NCBI GenBank assembly: GCA_910584795.1
Contig: CAJUBZ010000003.1
Location: 6,230 to 70,229, forward strand
DNA from: an uncultured Eubacterium sp.
GTDB taxonomy: Bacteria; Bacillota; Clostridia; Lachnospirales; Lachnospiraceae
DNA length: 64,000 bases
Reading direction: 5' to 3'
The position numbers and the translations under genes are program-made. The notes below the pieces were generated by a model. It saw only the letters and a program-made list of their open reading frames with translations, had not been told where the DNA came from and searched no databases. This document shows positions 8,909-17,773 of the stretch, one piece after another. Position 1 is the stretch's first letter. Each line of letters opens with the position of its first letter.

Positions 8909-9880
8909 ATGAAACTGGAAATACTTATACCACAATATAACGAAACGGAGGAGGTTTTGAAACCGTTGCTGGACAGTATTGAAATACAGCAGAATGTTGA
9001 TTTTAATGATATAGGAGTCATTATATGTAATGACGGTTCCGATATTATTCTTTCACAAGAGTTTCTGGACGGTTATAGTTTTAACATTACATATATTAAA
9101 TGTGAGAATAGAGGTGTATCTGCCACACGAAACACCTGTCTGGATAATGCGACAGCTGAGTATGTCATGTTTTGTGATGCTGATGATTTGTTTTATAATG
9201 CATGTGCTTTATATATCATTTTCGAAGAGATAAAAAAAGGATTTGATAGTCTGACAAGTTTATTTATAGAAGAGACCAGAAATCCTGAGACCAAAGAAGT
9301 GGTATATATTAATCGTGAAATGGATGTGACATTCGTTCATGGCAAGGTACATAATAGAAAATTTTTGGTTGATAATCATATTCGCTGGAATGAGACATTG
9401 ACGGTGCATGAAGATAGTTATTTTAATATTTTGTGTAAAACAATAGCTAAAAATTTTAAATATATATCAGTATCATTTTATTTATGGAAATGGCGTGATA
9501 CATCAGTTTGCAGGCATGATGAAAAGTATATGTTAAAAACGTATAATGATGTATTGGAAAGTAATAAAGCCTTAGTGCAGGAACTGCTTATCAGAGGATA
9601 TATAGAAGAAGCACAATTTTATGTTACATCAATGATATTTGAGGCATATTACACACTTAATAAACCAGAATGGAGAATGGGTGAGAATGAAGGTTATAAA
9701 AATAAAGTTGAAAAAAGTTTTAAAAGCTATTACACGCATTTTAAAGAATTATATAACTCAACGCCGAAAAACATCAGAAATGAAATTGTTGTAGCAATGA
9801 AAAACAGAATGTATCATGAAGGTCTCATTTTGGAAAAAATAACGTTTGGAGATTGGATAAAGACAATTGAAGAAAAGTAA
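8909..9880 (+). CDS. GT2 family glycosyltransferase in the tail operon
   Basis: Protein of 323 aa with a GT-A fold N-terminus: a beta start (LEILIPQYNE), CNDGSD, then NRGVSATRN and FCDADD, the DxD-type motif binding the nucleotide-sugar metal. The C-terminal ~150 residues are helical and basic. It has no membrane segment, so it should act in the cytosol. AGGAGG lies just before ATG 8909, 10 bp after the fibre gene, so the two are co-expressed. Family 2 transferases beside fibre genes occur in some prophages. Candidate acceptors are the Ser/Asn repeats of the fibre, or the host surface for self-protection. Confidence 0.85.
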   Translation: MKLEILIPQYNETEEVLKPLLDSIEIQQNVDFNDIGVIICNDGSDIILSQEFLDGYSFNITYIKCENRGVSATRNTCLDNATAEYVMFCDADDLFYNACALYIIFEEIKKGFDSLTSLFIEETRNPETKEVVYINREMDVTFVHGKVHNRKFLVDNHIRWNETLTVHEDSYFNILCKTIAKNFKYISVSFYLWKWRDTSVCRHDEKYMLKTYNDVLESNKALVQELLIRGYIEEAQFYVTSMIFEAYYTLNKPEWRMGENEGYKNKVEKSFKSYYTHFKELYNSTPKNIRNEIVVAMKNRMYHEGLILEKITFGDWIKTIEEK

Positions 9881-9915
9881 ACGATTTTATCGAAAAGATT
9901 AAAAGGGGAAAAAGA

Positions 9916-10392
9916 ATGAAGGAACAAGTTAAGGGAATATTGATAACTGCAGGAAGTGTACTGTCATCTTTCTTAGGAATTTTATATATTCCGGTTATGT
10001 TATTGATTTTATGTAATTTAATAGATTATATTACTGGGCTATTGGCTGTAAAGTACCGTAAACAAAATGTAATAAGCTCTTACCAGAGTTTTCGTGGAAT
10101 TGCGAAAAAGATATGTATGTGGCTGTTAATAGTAGTGGGGGTAATAATTGATCAACTGCTCAAATATGCTGTATATACGCTTGGATTGGAATTTCCGTTT
10201 AGATTCCTGATAGCGTGTATTGTTGCAGTATGGTTGATTTGTAATGAATTGATATCAATATTAGAAAACATTAAAGATATTGGTGTAAATATTCCAGTAT
10301 TTTTGCTGCCCCTGATAAAGCATATTAAGTCGCAGACAGAAACAAAAGCAGATGCAAAAGAAAAGAGAGGAGTTGGTTATGAAGATACATAA
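9916..10392 (+). CDS. Phage holin (TcdE/Phage_holin_4 type)
   Basis: Membrane protein of 158 aa of the TcdE-like bacteriophage holin family. Hydrophobic segments lie near residues 12-42, 70-92 and 95-118, with the family-typical LIDYITGLLAVKYRKQNVISS and SFRGIAKKI segments between. The C-terminal tail is charged. It permeabilises the membrane so that the amidase reaches peptidoglycan. ATG 9916 follows AAAAGGGG. It overlaps the amidase by 14 bp, a standard lysis cassette at the end of the tail operon. Confidence 0.85.
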   Translation: MKEQVKGILITAGSVLSSFLGILYIPVMLLILCNLIDYITGLLAVKYRKQNVISSYQSFRGIAKKICMWLLIVVGVIIDQLLKYAVYTLGLEFPFRFLIACIVAVWLICNELISILENIKDIGVNIPVFLLPLIKHIKSQTETKADAKEKRGVGYEDT

Positions 10393-10900
10393 ATTATTTG
10401 CAAAAAAAATCAGTTATGATTTTAGAAAAAAACGTAGTAGAAAAAGTGTTAAGTATGTTGTTTTTCATTTTACTGGCAACAGGTACGATACAGCGAAAGA
10501 TAATGCGATATATTTTGCAACATCTAATCAAAGAGAAGCAGGTGCACATTTCTTTGTAGATAAAAATGGAAAAGTATACAAATCTATTCATTTGAATAGA
10601 ACTGCATGGTCTGTAGGTGGTGCTAAATATGAAGACTGTTCAAAAAACGGCGGAGGTACATATTATCATAAATGTACAAATTTTAATTCTGTATCAATAG
10701 AGTTATGCAATTATACGACTGGATATCCAAGTGACAAGCAGATTAAGTCCTGTAAAAGATTAGTAAAATATATCAGAAAGTACTGTCCAAATGCGAAGAC
10801 TATTATTCGTCACTGGGATGTGAATGGTAAGAACTGTCCTGCACCGATGGCAGGAAAGAATAATTTTAACTGGAAGAATTTTAAGAAAGAATTAGTGTAA
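10379..10900 (+). CDS. N-acetylmuramoyl-L-alanine amidase (endolysin)
   Basis: Protein of 173 aa, amidase_2/PGRP fold with a single catalytic domain and no separate wall-binding module. It hydrolyses the MurNAc-L-Ala bond. Zinc ligands are visible as His in VVFHFTG and as His and Cys in RHWDVNGKNCPAP; SVSIELCN and GAHFFVDKNGKVY fit the family. I chose ATG 10379, 8 nt after AGAGAGG, rather than the in-frame ATG at 10352, which lies upstream of that ribosome-binding site. It has no signal peptide, so release depends on the preceding holin. Confidence 0.9.
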   Translation: MKIHKLFAKKISYDFRKKRSRKSVKYVVFHFTGNRYDTAKDNAIYFATSNQREAGAHFFVDKNGKVYKSIHLNRTAWSVGGAKYEDCSKNGGGTYYHKCTNFNSVSIELCNYTTGYPSDKQIKSCKRLVKYIRKYCPNAKTIIRHWDVNGKNCPAPMAGKNNFNWKNFKKELV

Positions 10901-10936
10901 AAACATCCACTTACCATAGGTAAGTGGATGTTTTGT
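10901..10936 (+). terminator. Terminator of the tail/lysis operon
   Basis: A perfect 15-bp stem (10901-10915 with 10919-10933) with a 3-nt loop is followed by TTGTTATT. It directly follows the amidase stop and marks the end of the tail cassette. Confidence 0.9.
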
Positions 10937-11039
10937 TATTACCTATTGGTTAATACAATTATAAATAGATTGAAATTAAATGTCAGATTATGTTAATATT
11001 TGTATACAGTTAAAACAATTATAAAAAGGAGGATATGGT

Positions 11040-13406
11040 ATGATTAAAAAAATTTTAACATCGGTTTTAACTTTGGCAATGGTATTTACTGGTTTTGTAA
11101 TGCCGACAGATGCAATTGCTAAAAACAGTACAAAAGCAGAACAAGGCAAGATGGTTTTGCCAAAGAGAACAGTTGTTTCTATAGCTGAGAGTGTTATGGA
11201 GACGGATAAATATGTGGAAGGACAGTTATTGGTTGTATTAAAGCCAGAGTTTAGTTCTAAACAGGCAGTATTTAGTACAAGTGATTTTCCGGAAGTAAAG
11301 GCAACAAAAGTTGAAAACACAACTTATTGTGAAAAGCCTGATTCAGATTTACTTTCTGAAGAGTTTAGGACGATTGTTCTTGTAACTTTAAAACAAAAGA
11401 CAGAAGATGAAATGATTAATGCAATTGAGAAACTGATGGAACGTGAGGATGTGGAGAGTGTTTCGTTGAATGAGGCTGCTTCAGCATCAGGGACCCAGAC
11501 AGTCCCACCAGGTGATTCTCAGTATAATAATCAATGGGCACTTGAAAAAATTGATGCAATGGGTGCATGGTCGAAGACTACCGGAAGTTCCGAAGTTAAG
11601 GTCGGAATAATAGATTCAGGTATCGACTATACTCATGAGGAACTTGCAGGAAACATGTGGAAGAATCCGGGAGAGATACCTGGAGATGGAATTGATAATG
11701 ATGGTAACGGATATGTTGATGACGTATATGGTTGGAATTTTTATAATAATAACAATGAACCAACAGATAGTTTTTCTCATGGGACATTCTGTGCAGGAAT
11801 TATAGCTGCTGATTTAAATCATAAAGATGTTGCCGGAATTGCTCCAAATGTAAAACTGATTTCTCTAAAAGTTGGAAATGATTTTTTTTACTATGATGCC
11901 ATAATAAAAGCAGTGAATTATGCATCTAATATGGGAGTTGATATTTTAAATTACAGTGCAAGTGGTAGAAATAAAAACACAGCCTTTGAGGCTGCAATAC
12001 GTAATTATGACGGAATATTTGTAAAAGCTGCAAGTAATGATGGCAGTAACAATGATATTACGCCGGACTATCCAAGGACCAGTGAATTTACAAATATAAT
12101 CAAGGTGGCAAACACTACATCTAGTGATGTATTAAGTTCCTCTTCTAATTACGGATCGGTTGATGTTACATTAGCCGCACCTGGGACAAGCGTGCTGTCA
12201 ACAGCACTAAATAATACATATAGTAATGGCAGTGGAACGTCTTTTGCGGCACCTTATGTAGCAGGAGTTGCAGCATTAATTAAATCTCAGTATCCGAATT
12301 TTAGCACAACAGCAATTATAGATTGTATAAAAGAGGGTGTTGACAAATTAGACTCACTGAATGGAAAGGTAGAAACCGGAGGACGTCTTAATGCAAATAA
12401 AGCATTAGAGTTTGCAAGGTTTCGAAGTCTGGGCTGGCAGGTAAGATATTATATGGATGTATATAATTATGACGATTTTAAAGAGGCAATGGAGAATGAT
12501 TTTTATTCTGCGGTCAGAATTTTTAATGATATTGAAATTCAAGAAAATGTTACGCTGACAAGATCAAAAATGCTTTTTGGAGGAGCTAAACTAAAGGCAA
12601 ATGGGAAGTGGCATTTTATTATAGATAAAGATAGTAATGTATTACTTGATTTAGGTGGTAATGTGTATGAAAACTGTGAGATAGATAACAGATCGTCAAA
12701 ATTCGAGCTGGAAGGTTCAGGAGCAGTAATGCGAAACGGTGATTTTTCTTTTGGTGGAGCAATTAATAATTCTGGAATTATGACTGCAACAGGCGTTAGA
12801 ATAGAGAATTGCCGGGCAACTCTTGGAGGAGGAATTTACAATACTGGAACTATGAATCTGAAAGATATGACTATTTATAGAAGCCGTGCTACTGCCGGAG
12901 GAGCAGTATATAATGTAGGAAATATGGATATTTCAGGTGGAATATTTAAGGAGAATAACGTTCAAGGAAGTGGTGGAGCAATATACAGTGGTTCGAATTC
13001 TCAGATTACTGTAAGTAATACTCCTTTGTTAATTAATAATACAGCCGCCTATTATGGAGGGGGATTATATACAGGAGGAGTATTTAAAACATCAACTCCA
13101 AGTGGCTTAAAAATTACTGATAATAATGCTCAAAGCGGAGGAGGAATATATGCCCAAACAGGGTCAGAAGTATCTTTATCAGGGGTATCTCAAGGAGGAC
13201 CAAGTATTTCAATAAGTAGTAATACAGCAACGCAAGATGGAGGAGGAATATATCTGAATTCCGGGGCTGATTTATATCTTCATAATGCATTTGTAGCAGT
13301 AAATAAAGCTGGAGGAGTTGGAGGCGGAATGCTTTCAAAAGGAACTTATACACATGGTTTTGCCCAGTTTATTAGTAATTCACCTGATGGAATAGTGAAT
13401 CAATAA
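11040..13406 (+). CDS. Secreted subtilisin (S8) with GGG-repeat C-terminus
   Basis: Secreted serine protease of 788 aa. A signal peptide covers ~1-28, a propeptide ~50-150, and the S8 domain ~160-465. The triad is visible: Asp192 in IIDSGIDYTHEE, His247 in SHGTFCAG, Ser401 in GTSFAAPYVAG. Residues ~500-788 form repeats containing GGGIYN, GGAVYN, GGAIYS and GGGLYT every ~25 residues, the pattern of right-handed beta-helix or polymorphic-membrane-protein-like repeats. There is no sortase signal. AAGGAGG at 11026-11032 supports ATG 11040. It sits alone between the tail-operon terminator and a truncated CotJC gene, and the target is unknown. Confidence 0.9.
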   Translation: MIKKILTSVLTLAMVFTGFVMPTDAIAKNSTKAEQGKMVLPKRTVVSIAESVMETDKYVEGQLLVVLKPEFSSKQAVFSTSDFPEVKATKVENTTYCEKPDSDLLSEEFRTIVLVTLKQKTEDEMINAIEKLMEREDVESVSLNEAASASGTQTVPPGDSQYNNQWALEKIDAMGAWSKTTGSSEVKVGIIDSGIDYTHEELAGNMWKNPGEIPGDGIDNDGNGYVDDVYGWNFYNNNNEPTDSFSHGTFCAGIIAADLNHKDVAGIAPNVKLISLKVGNDFFYYDAIIKAVNYASNMGVDILNYSASGRNKNTAFEAAIRNYDGIFVKAASNDGSNNDITPDYPRTSEFTNIIKVANTTSSDVLSSSSNYGSVDVTLAAPGTSVLSTALNNTYSNGSGTSFAAPYVAGVAALIKSQYPNFSTTAIIDCIKEGVDKLDSLNGKVETGGRLNANKALEFARFRSLGWQVRYYMDVYNYDDFKEAMENDFYSAVRIFNDIEIQENVTLTRSKMLFGGAKLKANGKWHFIIDKDSNVLLDLGGNVYENCEIDNRSSKFELEGSGAVMRNGDFSFGGAINNSGIMTATGVRIENCRATLGGGIYNTGTMNLKDMTIYRSRATAGGAVYNVGNMDISGGIFKENNVQGSGGAIYSGSNSQITVSNTPLLINNTAAYYGGGLYTGGVFKTSTPSGLKITDNNAQSGGGIYAQTGSEVSLSGVSQGGPSISISSNTATQDGGGIYLNSGADLYLHNAFVAVNKAGGVGGGMLSKGTYTHGFAQFISNSPDGIVNQ

Positions 13407-13447
13407 GAAGTACATGTTGTTTTTCTTGCTGTTAACATCATACGTCA

Positions 13448-13972
13448 TTGATATTCGGTGGACCGGATGGAGAGGCTTCTGCTGCATTTAGATATTTATC
13501 ACAAAAGTTTACGTTTAAAAATCCAAGAATTGCAGGGTTGCTCAATGACATTGGAACTGAGGAACTTTCTCATTTAGAGATCGTTGGAACAATGGTTCAT
13601 CAGTTGGTTAAAGACCTTCCATGTGATGATGCAGATATTGCCGGATTCGAGAAATACTATGTAGACCATACATTAGGTGTATGGCCACAGGCTGCTGGAG
13701 GAGTGCCATTTACAGCTACAGAGTTCCAGTCATCAGGAGATCCGATAGCAGATTTGTTCGAAAACATGGCTGCGGAACAGAAGGCACGAAAAACTTATGA
13801 CAACATTTTATCATTAGTAAAAGATAATGAAGTCTGTGAACCAATCAGATTTCTCAGAAAGAGAGAAATCGTGCATTTCCAGCGCTTTGGAGAAGCTCTC
13901 AGACTTTTGACAGAAGAATTAGATCAGAAAAACTTTTATGCATTTAATCCAAGTGGATGTAAATGTAAATAA
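13448..13972 (+). pseudogene. CotJC-like manganese catalase, 5'-truncated
   Basis: Encodes 174 aa matching CotJC/manganese catalase from the GGPDGE segment to the end. The likely metal ligands are present: Glu in GPDGEAS, Glu and His in TEELSHLE, Glu in AAEQKAR, His in REIVHFQRF. The usual first ~30 residues are absent: an in-frame TAA lies at 13433-13435, only TTG 13448 could start, and no ribosome-binding site precedes it. The break comes 41 bp after the subtilisin stop, so the gene probably lost its start to insertion or recombination. It may be expressed from a non-canonical start, but decay is more likely. Intact CotJC is a spore-coat-associated protein. Confidence 0.75.
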
Positions 13973-13981
13973 ATAAAATAA

Positions 13982-14024
13982 AGAGTGGAATTTATGAGAT
14001 GTAAGAAGTAAATTCCACTCTTTT
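13982..14024 (+). terminator. Terminator after cotJC
   Basis: A perfect 13-bp stem (13982-13994 with 14009-14021) is followed by TTTT. Confidence 0.85.
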
Positions 14025-14145
14025 AAAATTGTCATTGTTTTGATATTATGAAATAAGAACATAATTCATAAAAATAAATTTTAATAAACCATTTATATCA
14101 AACGGGAAAGATTAAAATTTATATAGGAAATATCAGGAGGTAAAA

Positions 14146-15501
14146 ATGAAAGGGAAAAGATTAACAGGAAAGATTGTTAGAACAATGGTAATTACAATTG
14201 TACTGATTATGGCAGGAGGTACAATTACGAATATTTGTACAAAAGCAGCTAATCAGTCGGATATGTACAAACTTGTATGGAGTGATGAATTTAATGGTAA
14301 TGAATTAGACACATCTATATGGAATTATAACTATGGAAATGGAGATAACGTAGCAGGATGGGGTAATAATGAGTTGGAATATTATACAGATGATAAAGCA
14401 AACGTAAAAGTGCAAAATGGTTCGTTAATAATTACTGCAAGAGCGGAAAAAGATGAAAATGGTAAAACAACAAGATATACATCAGGAAGATTAAATACGA
14501 GTGGAAAAGCCTCCTTTAAATATGGAAAAATGGAGGCAAGAATAAAGATTCCATCAGTAAAAGGATTATGGCCGGCGTTTTGGATGTTGGGACAGAATGA
14601 ACCTAAAGGATGGCCTTATTGCGGAGAAATAGATATTCTTGAAACATGGAATACGCTGCAATTCGCTCAGGGAACAGTGCATTGGGAAAATGAGTTGTTA
14701 AAGCCGGGGAGGGATACATATAATGCATTTTCTACGCAGATGAAGGATAAAACCCAATGGCACATATATGGAATGAATTGGGATGAAAAGAAGATTGAGT
14801 TTACATTAGATAATAAGGTTTATGGTACATATAAGTTAAAAGGTTCAGATAAATCTGAGTTGAAAAAAGAATTTTATTTTATTATCAATTGTGCAGTTGG
14901 TGGTAATTTAGCATACTTTGCACCAGATGAAGATTTTCATTCTGCTGATATGATGATAGATTATGTGAGAGTTTATCGAAGAGCTGGTGATAAAGGTACA
15001 ATGACAGCAAAGTGGACAGACAAAAACAGAGAATCAGTACCGAAACGTAATATTATTTTTAAGAATGGAAAAAAACAAGTATCAAAACAAACAGTACTCG
15101 ATGGTGAGAACTATACTATTCCAAAGGTAAAGAAGAAGGGATATAAGTTTGAGGGCTGGTACTATGGGAAAAAGAAAATAAAAGAAGGTGCCAGAGCCTA
15201 TAATAATATGACGATTGTCCCGAAGTGGAAAAAGATAAAACTAAAAAAGGCAAAAGTTGTAGTACCGAAACAAAATTATAAAAGGTATGCCACAGTAAAA
15301 TTAAATGCAAAGGGAGCATACGACGGAATTCAGGTAAAGATAGGTAAGAAATCAGATTTTGCTGAATCAAAAGTTCTCACTTTTGGAAAATTTAAGTCTG
15401 GGAAGACATACAAAGTAAAAGCACGTACTTTTGCTATAGATTCCAGAGGTAAGAAAATTTATGGAAAGTGGAGCAGTGCAAAGAAAATAACTATAAAATA
15501 A
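14146..15501 (+). CDS. Secreted GH16 beta-1,3-glucanase (laminarinase type)
   Basis: Secreted glycosidase of 451 aa. Signal peptide ~1-35, GH16 domain ~40-280. Catalytic motif GEIDILE gives nucleophile Glu161, Asp163 and acid/base Glu166; the ExDxxE spacing is that of laminarinases, whereas lichenases have ExDxE. Residues ~285-360 resemble a Listeria-Bacteroides (Flg_new) repeat (GYKFEGWYYGKK). The Lys-rich C-terminal ~80 residues are FN3-like and related in style to the ends of the chitinase and the second GH16. AGGAGG precedes ATG 14146. Expected to cleave beta-1,3-glucans of fungal or plant origin outside the cell, with the basic tail holding it at the surface. Confidence 0.9.
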   Translation: MKGKRLTGKIVRTMVITIVLIMAGGTITNICTKAANQSDMYKLVWSDEFNGNELDTSIWNYNYGNGDNVAGWGNNELEYYTDDKANVKVQNGSLIITARAEKDENGKTTRYTSGRLNTSGKASFKYGKMEARIKIPSVKGLWPAFWMLGQNEPKGWPYCGEIDILETWNTLQFAQGTVHWENELLKPGRDTYNAFSTQMKDKTQWHIYGMNWDEKKIEFTLDNKVYGTYKLKGSDKSELKKEFYFIINCAVGGNLAYFAPDEDFHSADMMIDYVRVYRRAGDKGTMTAKWTDKNRESVPKRNIIFKNGKKQVSKQTVLDGENYTIPKVKKKGYKFEGWYYGKKKIKEGARAYNNMTIVPKWKKIKLKKAKVVVPKQNYKRYATVKLNAKGAYDGIQVKIGKKSDFAESKVLTFGKFKSGKTYKVKARTFAIDSRGKKIYGKWSSAKKITIK

Positions 15502-15503
15502 TG

Positions 15504-15532
15504 TTGGCAATTGCCATAAAATGGGGTATACT
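15504..15532 (+). promoter_or_regulatory. Sigma-A promoter of fba
   Basis: TTGGCA (15504-15509), 17-bp spacer, TATACT (15527-15532), starting 2 bp after the GH16 stop and ~50 bp before the aldolase start. Confidence 0.8.
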
Positions 15533-15582
15533 AATCGTAGTTGTTTAAAAATTAACAATAAAGAAATATATGGAGGTACATT

Positions 15583-16449
15583 ATGTTAGTATCAGCTAAG
15601 GAAATGTTAGAGAAGGCAAAAGCAGGACATTATGCTGTTGGACAGTTCAATATCAATAACCTTGAGTGGACAAAATCAATTCTTTTAACAGCAGAAGAAT
15701 TAAAGAGCCCTGTTATTTTAGGAGTATCAGAAGGTGCCGGAAAGTACATGACAGGATTTAAGACAGTTTCTGCTATGGTAAAAGCTATGGATGAAGAATT
15801 AGGAATCACAGTTCCGGTTGCTCTTCATTTAGATCATGGTTCATATGAAGGATGTTATCAATGTATTAAAGCTGGTTTTACATCGATTATGTTTGACGGT
15901 TCACATTATCCAATTGAAGAAAATATTGCTAAGACTCAGGAATTAGTTAATGTAGCACATGCTCTTGGATTATCTATTGAAGCAGAAGTTGGTTCAATCG
16001 GTGGTGAAGAAGATGGTGTTATTGGTAAGGGTGAATGTGCAGACCCAGATGAATGTAAAGCAGTAGCAGACCTTGGTGTGGACATGCTTGCAGCAGGTAT
16101 TGGTAATATTCATGGTAAATATCCTGATAACTGGGAAGGACTTAGCTTTGAAACATTAGATGCTATTCAGCAGAAGACAGGAGTAATGCCATTAGTACTT
16201 CATGGTGGTACAGGTATCCCTGAAGATATGATTAAGAAAGCAATTGATCTTGGAGTATCAAAGATTAATGTAAATACAGAATGTCAGCTTTCATTTGCAG
16301 AAGCTACAAGAAAGTATGTTGAAGCAGGAAAGGATTTAGAAGGAAAGGGATTTGATCCTAGAAAACTTCTTGCTCCTGGTGCAGATGCTATTAAGGCTAC
16401 TGTAAAAGAAAAGATGGAACTTTTTGGTTCTGTAGGAAAAGCAGAGTAA
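15583..16449 (+). CDS. fba: Class II fructose-1,6-bisphosphate aldolase
   Basis: Cytosolic glycolytic enzyme of 288 aa that cleaves fructose-1,6-bisphosphate to dihydroxyacetone phosphate and glyceraldehyde-3-phosphate. Class II zinc-site motifs are visible: LHLDHGS near residue 82, GSIGGEEDG near 144, GNIHGKYP near 180, and LHGGTGIP near 207, with NVNTE for substrate binding. Length and sequence fit the family throughout. TGGAGG lies 7 nt before ATG 15583. It is monocistronic, with a good promoter and terminator. Confidence 0.97.
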   Translation: MLVSAKEMLEKAKAGHYAVGQFNINNLEWTKSILLTAEELKSPVILGVSEGAGKYMTGFKTVSAMVKAMDEELGITVPVALHLDHGSYEGCYQCIKAGFTSIMFDGSHYPIEENIAKTQELVNVAHALGLSIEAEVGSIGGEEDGVIGKGECADPDECKAVADLGVDMLAAGIGNIHGKYPDNWEGLSFETLDAIQQKTGVMPLVLHGGTGIPEDMIKKAIDLGVSKINVNTECQLSFAEATRKYVEAGKDLEGKGFDPRKLLAPGADAIKATVKEKMELFGSVGKAE

Positions 16450-16470
16450 AGATATAATATTTATAAATGA

Positions 16471-16516
16471 AAAGGATGTCTTTCAAAGGATATTTGCTTT
16501 GGAGGACATCTTTTTT
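16471..16516 (+). terminator. Terminator of fba
   Basis: A long imperfect stem pairing GGATGTC with GACATCT and AAAG with CTTT is followed by TTTTTT. Confidence 0.8.
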
Positions 16517-16609
16517 ACTACAAAATTTGGGAAAATAAAAGTGTGGCTTGCGTTTTTAATCTATTGATTTTATACTTATTTTAATATGTTGTGAAAAGGA
16601 AAAAATAAA

Positions 16610-17470
16610 GTGAAAGTAAATAGAGAAAGCATCATATATATATATAAGAGAGCGAAAGAAAAAATAAAAAATGTTCATATTACAAATAAAGTGTATTCTA
16701 TTGTTAGATATGTAGTTCTTGGTGTATCGGCACTTGTCTTAATTTATACATCTTATAGTTTGACAAATTCATATTTGGATTATAAAGAAGATGAAGCCAA
16801 GTATGCAGAGATTAATGAAATGTTTCATCAACAAAGTGCTGAAAATAGTCAAAATAAGAAAAAGAAGAAAAAATCTATGAATTATTCATCTTCTCTTACC
16901 ACATGGGTATGGGATTACAAAGCGATGCTCCAGTATAATGATGAAGCAAAAGGCTATATTAAATTGGACGGAACGAGAATCCAGTATCCTATTGTTGAAC
17001 ATAAAGATAATGATTTTTATTTAAAGCGAGGTTCAGACAAGGTAAGTAATGGTGCCGGAGCTATTTTTTTGGATTATAGAACAGGTGGTTTGGATGGAAG
17101 AATGTGCATACTGTATGGACATAATATGATGGATGGTTCTATGTTCAAAGAATTGATGAATTATCGCGAAGACAGCTTTGCAAAGAAACATCAGACTTTT
17201 GATGTTTATGTCGGCTATCGGCATTACATTTATTATGTATTTTCTGCATTTTCTACTAAAGATGACAATGAATCTGTCTATAAGTTTGGATTTGATGATG
17301 ACAGTGATTATCAGAAATGGCTGAATACAGTCTGTGGTAAAAGCAGATATAAGTTTGACAACAGACTTCCGGGAATTAACGATAAGGTAATTATGTGTTC
17401 AACATGTATTGATAATTCAGGAAACAGGCAGATAGTGTGTATGTATCGTGGGGAAGAAGTTGTAGATTAA
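16610..17470 (+). CDS. srtB: Class B sortase
   Basis: Membrane-anchored transpeptidase of 286 aa that links proteins to the wall. One N-terminal membrane helix (~34-55), a Lys-rich patch (KKKKKK near 84), and the sortase domain ~95-286. Catalytic residues: His171 in YGHNM, Cys266 in CSTC, Arg273 in GNRQIV. Class B is indicated by the long helix-containing insertion between His and Cys (~RYKFDNRLPG region) and by overall length. Start is GTG 16610, 9 nt after AAAGGA. None of the secreted proteins in this window ends in a recognisable sorting signal, so its substrates lie elsewhere. Confidence 0.93.
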   Translation: MKVNRESIIYIYKRAKEKIKNVHITNKVYSIVRYVVLGVSALVLIYTSYSLTNSYLDYKEDEAKYAEINEMFHQQSAENSQNKKKKKKSMNYSSSLTTWVWDYKAMLQYNDEAKGYIKLDGTRIQYPIVEHKDNDFYLKRGSDKVSNGAGAIFLDYRTGGLDGRMCILYGHNMMDGSMFKELMNYREDSFAKKHQTFDVYVGYRHYIYYVFSAFSTKDDNESVYKFGFDDDSDYQKWLNTVCGKSRYKFDNRLPGINDKVIMCSTCIDNSGNRQIVCMYRGEEVVD

Positions 17471-17598
17471 TGTTTTAAAATGTCAAATAGTTTTATTGAA
17501 GTTTGATAGAAAAAAGAGTGAAAACATAAGTTATATTGACGAAAACTTAATTTTATTAAGAAAAAGGTTTAAAAAATTAGATAAAACAGTCTATGCTA

Positions 17599-17718
17599 TT
17601 GATTTTTCTAAAGATATGGTGTAAATTAATGTGCGAATGAGGGAAACCTCACCGCTAAATGAGATTAAGGACAAGGGCGTTCTTCAAAATGATGATTTGG
17701 AGAAGTGCCTTTTTCTTT
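17599..17718 (+). promoter_or_regulatory. glnN promoter and attenuator-like leader
   Basis: TTGATT (17599-17604), 17-bp spacer, TAAATT (17622-17627). The transcript would first form a hairpin with GAAA loop (17633-17655: GCG/CGC and TGAGG/CCTCA). It then forms a terminator-type stem (17674-17711) followed by TTTTTCTTTT, all before the coding region. This is the layout of a transcription attenuator. It does not match the cyanobacterial glutamine riboswitch or a T-box. The rest of the 303-bp gap (17471-17598) is AT-rich and I see nothing in it. Confidence 0.6.
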
Positions 17719-17773
17719 TGGGAAGAAATGGCTTAGGCGGAAAATATGTTAGTTAAGGAAAGGAACAAAGACT

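Noticed and set aside
2570..10900. Contractile (R-type) tailocin or injection machine
   Set aside because: No sheath, baseplate wedge or spike genes; tube, Dit and Gp37-like Tal are of the non-contractile type.
16610..17470. Sortase working on the nearby GH16 or subtilisins
   Set aside because: None of those proteins ends in a sorting motif, hydrophobic stretch and basic tail.
17630..17720. Glutamine riboswitch upstream of glnN
   Set aside because: The known glnA motif consensus is not present; only a generic hairpin plus terminator can be supported.
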